Shown here: piece by piece, positions 8,585 to 16,401 of the stretch | Numbering within the stretch: the first letter of the stretch is position 1 | Layout of the letters: each line of letters begins with the position of its first letter | DNA from: Myxococcales bacterium | Lineage (GTDB): Bacteria; Myxococcota; Myxococcia; Myxococcales; Myxococcaceae | Assembly (NCBI GenBank): GCA_020846875.1 | Contig: JADLDB010000131.1 | Span: 1-53,533, forward strand | Length of the DNA stretch: 53,533 nt | Reading direction: 5' to 3' | Notes under the pieces: generated by a model | Databases searched by the model: none | Seen by the model: the letters and a program-made list of their open reading frames with translations, nothing else | What the model was told of the DNA's origin: nothing | Program-made: the position numbers and the translations under genes

Positions 8585-9868
8585 ATGCGATCGCTCATGA
8601 GCCACCACCGTCTCCGCTGCAGCGCCGTGGTCTTCTGCTTCGCCGCCGCGGCGCAGGCTCAGGTGCCCTTCACCGTGGAGACCGAGGCGATCCCCACGGC
8701 CACCGCCGGAGACCTCGCCATCGTCGTCGACCGCAGCGATGCCGGCCACCCGCCGATGATCGCCGCGGGGGACCCGATCCAGAACGGGCTGTACGTCTAC
8801 CACCTCGACGGCGGGCTCTTGCAGGTCGTCCCCTACGGCGCGATGCGCGGCGTGGACTCCCGCACCGACCTGGTGTTTCAGACTGCTCCCGCCACCCTCG
8901 TCGCCGCCGCGGCCGCCATCACCCAGGAAGTCGTGTTCGGCGCCCCGGTCGATGGGGGCCTCCTCGACGTCACCAGCGTGCCGGTGCAGGTCCCCACGGC
9001 GTCGGCGCTCACCCTCCATCGTCGGGCCAACGGACAGTTGGAGCTCATCGCCGATGACTCCGCCGGCAACCTGCACCGCTTCTCCGTGGACGACGACGGC
9101 GCAGGCAAGGTGGTGGGTACGAGCACCGGCAACCTGCAGCTCCCGGGCGTGCCTTCCGCGCTGGTCGTCGACGACCGCTCAGGGACGATGTACGCCGCCA
9201 TCCCCAACTCGGGCGTCTTCCGGGTGGGCCTGGCCCTGGGCTCCGTCGACTTGATCGTCCCGATGGATGGCGGGCAGTTCAACGGGCTGGTGGCGGGGCT
9301 CGCCTTCTACCCGCTCTTCGACGGGGGCGGCTTGCTGCTCACCACCGTCCCCGCCCTCGACGAGGTGACGGTGCACGAGCTGGCCGGCCCAACGGCGGCC
9401 ACCTACCTGACGCGCTTCACCGTCGAGCGCGGAGCCGAGGTGGTGCGCCAGCCGCGGCACGTGGACGTGGTCCCCAACCGGCTCCCCGGCTTCGACGCCG
9501 GCCTCTTCGTCATCCACGACACCGCGGGCGCCAACTACAAGCTGGTCCCGTGGGAGGTGCTGGCGAGCTCCACCCCGGTGCGGCTGCCCATTCACGTCCC
9601 AGAGGACTTCGGGCTCGACGCCGGGCTCCCCGACGCGGGGCAGGGTGACGGAGGAGAAGTGTTCGCCGATGCCGGTGCGGGCGACGGCGGCCTGATGGAC
9701 GGAGGGCGCCCCGATGGCGGTGGCGGCTCCGGCGGCTCCGGCGGGCCGGGGCCCCAGCCCGTCGAGGAAGGCTGTCACTGCAGTCAGGTCGATCCCTTGT
9801 TCTTCCCGGCCCTCTGGGGCCTGTGGATGCTCGCCAGGAGCCGGCGCCGCCGGACAGGAGACTCATGA
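8585..9868 (+). CDS. Phytase-like beta-propeller surface protein with MYXO-CTERM tail
   Basis: 427 residues, signal peptide ending AAAAQAQ. AIVVDRSD, GLYVYHLDGGLLQVVPYGAMRGVD and VDDRSGTMYAAIPNSGVFRV line up with blades of Bacillus-type beta-propeller phytases (LYVYDLDG, NNVDVR, VDDE-G-LYI-EED-GIWKY). The acidic EED patch that binds calcium and phosphate in those enzymes reads IPN here, so activity may be lost or altered. Residues about 345-390 are DGG/DAG-rich, followed by EEGCHCS, a hydrophobic stretch (LFFPALWGLWML) and ARSRRRR: a MYXO-CTERM sorting signal. Two ATGs (8585, 8597) are possible starts. The stop overlaps the 5'-nucleotidase start (ATGA). Neighbours suggest organophosphate use. 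Confidence 0.7.
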   Translation: MRSLMSHHRLRCSAVVFCFAAAAQAQVPFTVETEAIPTATAGDLAIVVDRSDAGHPPMIAAGDPIQNGLYVYHLDGGLLQVVPYGAMRGVDSRTDLVFQTAPATLVAAAAAITQEVVFGAPVDGGLLDVTSVPVQVPTASALTLHRRANGQLELIADDSAGNLHRFSVDDDGAGKVVGTSTGNLQLPGVPSALVVDDRSGTMYAAIPNSGVFRVGLALGSVDLIVPMDGGQFNGLVAGLAFYPLFDGGGLLLTTVPALDEVTVHELAGPTAATYLTRFTVERGAEVVRQPRHVDVVPNRLPGFDAGLFVIHDTAGANYKLVPWEVLASSTPVRLPIHVPEDFGLDAGLPDAGQGDGGEVFADAGAGDGGLMDGGRPDGGGGSGGSGGPGPQPVEEGCHCSQVDPLFFPALWGLWMLARSRRRRTGDS

Positions 9869-11697
9869 GAAACCAGTGGCTTTTCGTCTGCGCGCTGGCG
9901 CTGTCCTGCGCCACGCCGCAAGAGGCGGTCGCCCCCCCCAGCCCGATCCACGAGCCGGTGTCGCCGGTGGCCGCCCGCGCCCCCGAGCGCGCGCCGCTCC
10001 GCATCACCCTGGTGGGCACGAACGACGTGCACGGCTGGGTGATGACCCAGGAAGAGCACTTCTCGGGAGCGACCGTGCGGTACGGCGGCCTCGCCAACTT
10101 CGCGGCCTACCTGCAGGTGCTGCGGGAAGACAACCCGGGCGGGGTGGTGCTGGTGGACGCCGGCGACCTGTTCCAGGGCACGCTGATGTCCAACCTCACC
10201 GAGGGCCAGGTGGTGATCGACGCCTTCAACCTGCTCAAGTACGACGCCGCCGCCATCGGCAACCACGAGTTCGACTACGGCCCGGTCGGCCCCGTCTCCG
10301 CCGCCACCGAGGCGTCGATGGATCCCTTCGGGGCGCTCAAGGCCCGCATCGCCCAGGCGAAGTTCCCCCTCCTGTCCACCAACATCTACGAGACCGAGTC
10401 GGGGATGCGGCCCCGCTGGCTGCCCAACGAGGGGAGCGTGATCATCGAGCGCCGCGGGGTGAAGATCGGCATCTTCGGGCTGACCACCCCCCAGACGCCA
10501 ACCGTCACGCTCCCCATCAACGTGGCCACCCTGCGCTTCGGCGCGCTGGCCACCGAGGCGCTCGCCACCGCCAAGCGCCTGCGCGAGCAGGGAGCCGACC
10601 TGGTGATCGCCGCGGTGCACGCCGGGGGCCGCTGCGCCAGCGTCGATCACCCCGAAGACTCCACCTCCTGTGACCTCGACTCTGGCGAGGTGTTCGAGAT
10701 GATGAAGGGCCTGCCCGAGGGCACCCTGGACGGCGTGGTGGCCGGCCACACCCACGCGCAGATCGGCCACTTCATCAAGGGCACGCCGATCATCGAGAGC
10801 TGGGCCCTGGGCCGCTACTTCGGGATGATCGAGTTCTACGTCGATCCGCAGACGAAGAAGGTGATCCCGTCCAAGACGAGGATCCACTCCGGCATCGAGG
10901 TCTGCGAGACGGTCGACGAGGAGCTGGGGAGCTGCGATCCCCGCAAGCTGAAGGCCAAGGCCGAGCCGGTGGTGGCTGCGCAAGCCCGCTTCCGCGGCCG
11001 GGAGATCACCGCGGACGCGACCGTGCTGGCGGCGCTCAAGCCCGCGGAGCAGCGCGTCGCTGAGCTGCAGGAGAAGGACCTGCACCTCAAGGTGCCCGTC
11101 ACCCTGGGCCGCGACTACGAGAACGAGAGCGCCCTGGGCAGCTTCCTCGCCGACTCGCTGCGCGGCCTCGCCAAGGCCGACGTGGCGCTGCTCAACCCGG
11201 GCGGCCTGCGCGCGGACCTGAAGGCCGGCGGCGTGAAGTACGGCGCGGTCTACGAGGTGCTGCCCTTCGACAACCAGGTGGCTACCCTCGAACTCACCGG
11301 TGAGCAGTTGGTGCGGTTGCTCAAGGCCGCCTACGGCTCGAAGAAAGGCGTCTTTCAGGTGTCCGGCCTCGAGGTGCAGCTCGCCCGCTGTCCCGCGCCC
11401 GATCGGCTCAAGAAGGTGGCGCTCCCTGGCGGCAAGGCCCTCGATCCCGCAGGCAAATACAAGATCGTGATGCCCGACTTCCTCGCGCGCGGCGGCGATG
11501 GCCTGGCGCCGGTGCTGGCCACCATCGATCCCACGCACGTCAACCTCGGAGACACCCGCAGCTCCAACCTGCGCGACGAGCTGGTCACCTGGTGGCAGAG
11601 CCACAAGGTGCCCTTCCGCGCCCCCCGCCCGGGCCGCATCGCCTTCCAGGATCCCAAGGCCGAGTGCCAGGCCGCGGATCACTCCGGAACCCCGTGA
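9865..11697 (+). CDS. 5'-nucleotidase / UshA-family metallophosphoesterase lipoprotein
   Basis: 610 residues. It hydrolyses nucleotides or related phosphate esters outside the cytoplasm. The N-terminus has lipobox ALSC. The metallophosphoesterase domain shows GTNDVHG (about 50), DAGDLFQG, GNHEFDYG, AVHAGG and GHTHA, the five metal-binding blocks. The C-terminal nucleotide-binding domain has LLNPGGLRADL, PFDNQV and GGDGL. All catalytic residues expected for the family are present. It is the last gene of the four-gene exported operon and starts within the previous stop codon. With the phytase-like neighbour it suggests phosphate release from organic esters at the surface. Confidence 0.92.
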   Translation: MRNQWLFVCALALSCATPQEAVAPPSPIHEPVSPVAARAPERAPLRITLVGTNDVHGWVMTQEEHFSGATVRYGGLANFAAYLQVLREDNPGGVVLVDAGDLFQGTLMSNLTEGQVVIDAFNLLKYDAAAIGNHEFDYGPVGPVSAATEASMDPFGALKARIAQAKFPLLSTNIYETESGMRPRWLPNEGSVIIERRGVKIGIFGLTTPQTPTVTLPINVATLRFGALATEALATAKRLREQGADLVIAAVHAGGRCASVDHPEDSTSCDLDSGEVFEMMKGLPEGTLDGVVAGHTHAQIGHFIKGTPIIESWALGRYFGMIEFYVDPQTKKVIPSKTRIHSGIEVCETVDEELGSCDPRKLKAKAEPVVAAQARFRGREITADATVLAALKPAEQRVAELQEKDLHLKVPVTLGRDYENESALGSFLADSLRGLAKADVALLNPGGLRADLKAGGVKYGAVYEVLPFDNQVATLELTGEQLVRLLKAAYGSKKGVFQVSGLEVQLARCPAPDRLKKVALPGGKALDPAGKYKIVMPDFLARGGDGLAPVLATIDPTHVNLGDTRSSNLRDELVTWWQSHKVPFRAPRPGRIAFQDPKAECQAADHSGTP

Positions 11698-11815
11698 AGT
11701 GCGGCTCAAAGTCGCTGAAATGACGTAGGAATGGATCGAATGTCAGACCCGTCTGCTAAGCACACGAGGACGTGTGGCTGTCGCAGGCAGTGACGTCCAC
11801 CCGCGAGGAGGGCAA

Positions 11816-12232
11816 GTGCTCTACAAGGTCACGCCGATGATGACGCCTCCAGTGAAGGAGAAGCGTCAAGCGAAGAACGCTGATCCCGATGCGCCGAAGG
11901 AGCCGCGAAAGCGCCGCAAGTCCGCGGTGTACGACGCCGAGGGCAACGAGGTGCTCATCACGATGATGTGCCTCAAGTGCCGCTCGATGAAGCCGCTGAC
12001 CATGTTCGGCCTGCGGAAGATGGCGGACGGGGCGATCCGCAACCAGCCGTGGTGTCGAACCTGCCGCTCGGGCGCGTCCTCCGGGAAGAAGAAGACGCCG
12101 GAGCAGGCTCAGGCCGCTGGGGCCGAAGTCCCCCCGGCCGTGCAGGTGGTCGCGCCCCCAGGCCCCTTCGTGCCCGAGTCCTCACCAGAGGCCGTTGCTG
12201 CGCCCGAAGCGACCGAGCCCGCGCCGGCCTGA
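11816..12232 (+). CDS. Small Lys-rich four-cysteine zinc-ribbon protein
   Basis: 138 residues from GTG at 11816, preceded by AGGAGG with a short 4-base spacer; ATG at 11837 is an alternative. The first 45 residues are very Lys/Arg-rich. A ribbon follows: MCLKCRSMKPL, about 24 residues, then WCRTCRSG. The C-terminal 60 residues are Ala/Pro/Glu-rich and look disordered. Cys4 plus a basic tail suggests nucleic-acid or protein binding in the cytoplasm, but I do not recognise the family. It is a single gene; the hairpin downstream serves better as terminator of the opposite tRNA gene. Confidence 0.65.
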   Translation: MLYKVTPMMTPPVKEKRQAKNADPDAPKEPRKRRKSAVYDAEGNEVLITMMCLKCRSMKPLTMFGLRKMADGAIRNQPWCRTCRSGASSGKKKTPEQAQAAGAEVPPAVQVVAPPGPFVPESSPEAVAAPEATEPAPA

Positions 12233-12239
12233 AGAGGCG

Positions 12240-12282
12240 GAAGAAAAAGAACGAAGCCCCACTCCCTTTTCGGGGGTGGGGC
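12240..12282 (-). terminator. Rho-independent terminator of tRNA-Ala
   Basis: An 11-bp stem (gccccactccc / gggggtggggc, one G-T pair) with loop ttttc lies at 12256-12282. Read on the minus strand it is followed by TTCGTTCTTTTTCTTCC, a U-rich tract. It lies 20 bp after the tRNA 3' end. Confidence 0.7.
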
Positions 12283-12302
12283 CTCGTCACCTCTGGTGCT
12301 TG

Positions 12303-12375
<73 letters not shown>

Positions 12376-12520
12376 GCACGGCTGCTGCGGACGTCGCCAA
12401 AGGCGGGCGGCTGACTACTTGGAGAATCCTGGTGTGTCAATGGTGCGAGAATGCCCTGCACTCTCGCGGTTTTGACATTTGACGCAGGGTGTTCTGGGTG
12501 CCATAAAAATCCGTCTGTCG

Positions 12521-14920
12521 ATGCCTCCCACCACCAAGACGCTGAGCCCGGCCGAGCTCGCGAAATTGGAACATGCCTTCGCCACGGATCCGGCGTCCGA
12601 GGCGTACAAGCCTCTGGCCGAGGCGTACCTGGGCATGGGCCGCTTCATGGAGGCGATGGTCGTCTGCAAGAAGGGGGTGAAGGCCCACCCGCAGATGCCC
12701 GATCCCCGCGTGCTGCTGGCCCGCGTCTACGCCGAGCAGGGCAAGGACAAGAAGGCCGTTGAGGAGCTGAACGGCGCCTTGCAGGTCGCGCCCTCGGACA
12801 AGCTGGCGCTGCGGCTGATGGGCACGCTGCAGTTGCGCAACGGCGAGCCCGACGCCGGCAAGGCCAGCCTGCTCAAGGCCTTCGAGGCGGATCCCGCGGA
12901 CGCCGAGACGCAGGAAGCCATGCAGAAGGCCGGCGTGCCCGTGCCCAGGCCCGCGGCGCCGGAGCCGCCGCCTCCTCCGCCCGTGCAGGTCGCGCAGCCG
13001 TCGGGGGTGCCTCACAGCCCGCACACCCCGGGCAACGGCGTCGGTTCCGCTTCTGCGCAGCACGGCTCGAGCCCTCGCCTTCAGCCGGTGCCCCACCATG
13101 CGCAGCCTCCTCCTCAGCCGCGCCCGTCGCGTCCTCGCCAGCAGGCCCGTTCCCAGGCCCGCCGAAGCTACGCCGACGAGGCGGTCGAAGAGGAGTCGAT
13201 CAGCGAGCTTTCGGAGGTCAGCGATCCCGGGTACCGGAAGCGGAAGAAGTCGAAGAGCGGCAGCTCCAAGGCGGTCTTCATCCTCCTCATCTTCGCCGTG
13301 CCCGTCGCCGCCGCCGCCTACTACGGGGTAGGCCAGTGGAAGGCCCGCCAGGTGAAGGAGGCCAACGGCAAGCTGCGCGAGGCCACCGACAAGATCAAGG
13401 CCGACACCTACGCCGGCTACCAGCAGGGCATCGAGCTGGCGGACCAGGCGCTCACCATCGACGGCTCGGCCGACACCAACCGGCTGGCCCGCGGCCTGCT
13501 TGCCTACGCGTACACGGTGCGGTGGGGCGAGCACCAGCGCGATGAGTCCAACCGCGAGGCCGCCGAGAAGCACCTTCGCGAAGGCATCGAGGGGAAGGAA
13601 GCCAGCGCCTACCTCCGCGCCGCCGACGCCCTCTTCAAGTACTACTCAGGGAAGAACGACGAGGCCCTGTCCACCATCGAGGAGTGGATCAAGGGCGCCG
13701 AGGCCGAGAAGAAGCAGGTCGGCCTGTACTACCTCACGCGCGGCATCATCCAGATGAACTCCGGCGACCTCGAGGCCGCCAAGGAGAGCCTGGACAAGGC
13801 CCAGAGCATCACCCCGGACGATCCCCGCGTCTTCGTCGCCCTGGGCAACCTGCACCGCCGCCGCGGCTCGGACATGCAGGCGCTCACCGCGTTCAACAAC
13901 GCGCTCAAGTACACCCGCAACTCCCACCCCGACGGCCTGCTGGGCACCGCCAAGCTGATCCTCGATCAAGGCGATCCCGCGGCCGGTTACATCACCGCGG
14001 CGAAGTACCTGAAGACGCTGCTGGAGATGGAGCCGCCCCCCTCGCCGCGCCAACTGGCCCAGGCCCACTTCGTCAAGGCGCTGCTGGTGAGCCGGCTGTC
14101 GACGGATCTCACGCTCTATACCGACAAGGACTTCGTGAAGAAGCTGGAGACCGAGACGGGCGTCAGCTCCGACGCGGGCAAGGCCCGCAGCGAGATCCAG
14201 AAGGAAGAGAACGAGGGCCTGGCGCTCGATCGCAACAACCCCGAGCTGTCGATGCTGCGCGGCCGCCGGCTGGCCTACGAGAACCGGCTGGACGACGCCG
14301 CGGCTGAAATCCGCAAGGCGATCGAGATGAACAACTCCGCCTCGCACTTCCACGTGGAGCTGGCCAAGGTGCTGATGCGCAAGGAGGGTGGCGAGCCGGC
14401 GGCGGAAGAGGCGCTCAAGAAGGCGCTGGCGCTGGTGCCGGGCAGCCCCAAGCTTCTGGCGATGCTGGGTCAGGCGCAGTACCGGCAGCGGAAGTTCGAC
14501 GACGCCAGGGCCACGCTGGAGAAGGCCGTCAGCGACTCGAAGACGCGCAACCCCGAGGCCCGCTACCTGCTGGGGAAGATCCTGCGCGACGAGAAGAAGG
14601 ACTACGCGCGGGCCGCCGAGCTCTTCGACAAGGCCGCGCAGGAGTACTTCCAGGATCCCACCCAGTCGGCCGCCTCGTACGACGAGCTGGGCCAGACCTG
14701 GGAGCTCAAGGGCGACAAGGACAAGGCGCGCACCAGCTACGAGAAGGCGCTCAACGCCGACAAGGACTACCCGATGGCCTACTGCCACTACGCGCGCTTC
14801 CTCTCCAGGCTGGGTGACGCGAAGGAGAAGGACAAGGCCAAGGCGCTGGCCGCGGAGTTCTTGAAGCAGGCGCCCAGAGATCCCTGCGCCGAGGACATGA
14901 AGAGCCTCAGTGGTGGCTGA
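12521..14920 (+). CDS. Large TPR-repeat membrane protein
   Basis: 799 residues from ATG at 12521 (the frame is open further upstream). Residues 1-140 form cytoplasmic TPR units (LAEAYLGMGRFMEAMVVCKKG, ARVYAEQGKDKKAVEELNGAL). Residues about 145-225 are Pro/His/Gln-rich and disordered, then an acidic and basic patch, then one transmembrane helix near 251-272 (AVFILLIFAVPVAAAAYYG). The remaining 520 residues are TPR units predicted outside the membrane (LYYLTRGIIQMNSGDLEAAKESLDKA, LGQAQYRQRKFDDARATLEKA and others). TPRs mediate protein contacts. Several motility and polarity proteins in myxobacteria have such a build, but no specific match is claimed. The heme farnesyltransferase follows about 50 bp downstream. 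Confidence 0.8.
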   Translation: MPPTTKTLSPAELAKLEHAFATDPASEAYKPLAEAYLGMGRFMEAMVVCKKGVKAHPQMPDPRVLLARVYAEQGKDKKAVEELNGALQVAPSDKLALRLMGTLQLRNGEPDAGKASLLKAFEADPADAETQEAMQKAGVPVPRPAAPEPPPPPPVQVAQPSGVPHSPHTPGNGVGSASAQHGSSPRLQPVPHHAQPPPQPRPSRPRQQARSQARRSYADEAVEEESISELSEVSDPGYRKRKKSKSGSSKAVFILLIFAVPVAAAAYYGVGQWKARQVKEANGKLREATDKIKADTYAGYQQGIELADQALTIDGSADTNRLARGLLAYAYTVRWGEHQRDESNREAAEKHLREGIEGKEASAYLRAADALFKYYSGKNDEALSTIEEWIKGAEAEKKQVGLYYLTRGIIQMNSGDLEAAKESLDKAQSITPDDPRVFVALGNLHRRRGSDMQALTAFNNALKYTRNSHPDGLLGTAKLILDQGDPAAGYITAAKYLKTLLEMEPPPSPRQLAQAHFVKALLVSRLSTDLTLYTDKDFVKKLETETGVSSDAGKARSEIQKEENEGLALDRNNPELSMLRGRRLAYENRLDDAAAEIRKAIEMNNSASHFHVELAKVLMRKEGGEPAAEEALKKALALVPGSPKLLAMLGQAQYRQRKFDDARATLEKAVSDSKTRNPEARYLLGKILRDEKKDYARAAELFDKAAQEYFQDPTQSAASYDELGQTWELKGDKDKARTSYEKALNADKDYPMAYCHYARFLSRLGDAKEKDKAKALAAEFLKQAPRDPCAEDMKSLSGG

Positions 14921-14971
14921 GCCCACGGGCGCTTGTGCGAAGGCCGGGCCGGTGGTTATGAGCGGCACGCC

Positions 14972-15901
14972 GTGAGCGTGTCTTCCCTGGACGTGGTGCT
15001 TCCCGAGTCGTCACCGCCACAGGCGCGCGCGCGCGGCCCGTGGAGCGTGGTGAAGGACTACCTGGCGTTGACCAAGCCGCGGCTGTCCAGTCTGGTGCTC
15101 TTCACCACCGCGGGCAGCATGTGGCTGTCCGGGCGGCCCGTCTCGGGGTGGACCTGGCTGTGCGCGCTGGCCGGCACGGCGGGCACGGTGGGCGCGGCCC
15201 ACACCTTCAACTGCGTCCTCGAGCGAGACTCGGATCGCTTCATGGCGCGCACCGCCCAGCGGCCGCTGCCCGCGAGGCGGCTGACGGTTCCCCAGGCGCT
15301 CGTCTTCGGTGTGGTGCTGGCGGGCTTGGCGCTGCCGGCGCTGTCCCTGGGGGTGAACTGGCTCACCGGGCTGTTGGGGCTCTGCGCGCTGCTGCTGTAC
15401 GTGCTGGCCTACACGCCGCTCAAGCCGCGCACGCACCTGGCGATGCTGGTGGGGGCGATCCCCGGTGCGTTGCCTCCGCTGATGGGGTGGACCGCGACGA
15501 CGGGTCAGGTGGCGCTGCCCGGGCTGGTGCTCTTCGGCATCCTCTTCTTCTGGCAGTTGGCGCACTTCATCGCGATCGCGCTGTTTCGGAAGGCGGAGTA
15601 CCGGGCCGCGGGGCTCACCAGCCTGCCCTTGCAGAAGGGCGACGACGTGGCGCGGCTCCACGCGGTGCTGTACCTCGCGGCGCTGGTGCCGGTGTCGGTG
15701 CTGCCGGCGGTGGTGGGGGTGGCGGGGTGGCTCTATGCGGTGGTGGCGGTGGCGCTGGGCGCGTGGTTCGCCTGGGTGGGCGTGGAAGGGTGGCGGAGGC
15801 GCGGTGGTGAGGCCTGGGCGCGGAAGTTCTTCAGGGTGTCCCTGCTGTACTTGACGGGGCTGTTCGCCGCGCTGGCGATCTCGGGGGGCCTCGGCCTCTG
15901 A
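14972..15901 (+). CDS. ctaB: Protoheme IX farnesyltransferase (heme O synthase)
   Basis: 309 residues. An integral-membrane UbiA-superfamily enzyme that adds a farnesyl group to heme b for heme o/a-containing oxidases. The first motif reads NCVLERDSDRFMARTAQRPLP, with Glu at the first acidic position as in many CyoE proteins, and the second region contains KGDDVARLHAVLY. About nine hydrophobic helices are seen (for example ALVFGVVLAGLALPALSLGV, GLVLFGILFFWQLAHFIAIAL). The start is uncertain: GTG at 14972 and GTG at 14978 both lack a strong ribosome site. No oxidase subunit genes lie alongside in this window. Confidence 0.93.
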   Translation: MSVSSLDVVLPESSPPQARARGPWSVVKDYLALTKPRLSSLVLFTTAGSMWLSGRPVSGWTWLCALAGTAGTVGAAHTFNCVLERDSDRFMARTAQRPLPARRLTVPQALVFGVVLAGLALPALSLGVNWLTGLLGLCALLLYVLAYTPLKPRTHLAMLVGAIPGALPPLMGWTATTGQVALPGLVLFGILFFWQLAHFIAIALFRKAEYRAAGLTSLPLQKGDDVARLHAVLYLAALVPVSVLPAVVGVAGWLYAVVAVALGAWFAWVGVEGWRRRGGEAWARKFFRVSLLYLTGLFAALAISGGLGL

Positions 15902-16029
15902 CAAGTGGTTGCCTCCGCCCGGCGCATACCCTCCCTCCCCGGGGCTTGTGTCACTCGGTGGGGCGGGCTACACACAACGGTTCGAAGCGCAGCACCTTCG
16001 GGGCCGGGCCTGACTCGAAAGTCACGGGA

Positions 16030-16356
16030 ATGATAGGGGAAACGTCGGCGCCGAGGGCCAGCGTCACCGTCCTGCTGACGCAGATCCCTCGGGTGCACCC
16101 GGAGACGGCCGTGTCGAAGGTGGGCGGCCGGTGGATGGCCGCCACCCCAGACGAGCGGTTGCATACCTTCGAGGACGCCGACGGCGTGGTGTCGGAGGTG
16201 GGCGAGCGGATTGTTGAGTTGGTGGACGGGTGTCGAAGCGTGGGGGCGATCGTCGAGGCGCTGGTGGAGGAGTTCGAAGTGGGCCGCGACCAGGCCGAGG
16301 CGGACACGCTGCAGTTCATCGGGTTGTTGGTTCAGAAGCAGGTGCTGGTGGTGTAG
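16030..16356 (+). CDS. PqqD-like RiPP recognition element protein
   Basis: 108 residues. HPETAVSKVGGRWMAATPDERLHTFEDADGVVSEVGERIVELVDG, then VGAIVEALVEEFEV and a Leu-rich final helix ending VQKQVLVV, fit the PqqD fold: three strands and three helices that bind leader peptides of ribosomally made, modified peptides. ATG at 16030 was preferred; an ATG at 15946 in frame would add an unrelated N-terminus. It lies 45 bp before the giant lipoprotein gene and in the same direction as the Cys-rich peptide gene at 21.8 kb. No radical-SAM or other maturase gene is in the window. Family assignment is good; a link to RiPP synthesis is inference. Confidence 0.75.
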   Translation: MIGETSAPRASVTVLLTQIPRVHPETAVSKVGGRWMAATPDERLHTFEDADGVVSEVGERIVELVDGCRSVGAIVEALVEEFEVGRDQAEADTLQFIGLLVQKQVLVV

Positions 16357-16401
16357 GTGAATGCCGGACAGGGCTTTGCGGCACAGAGGGAGGACGTGGC
16401 A

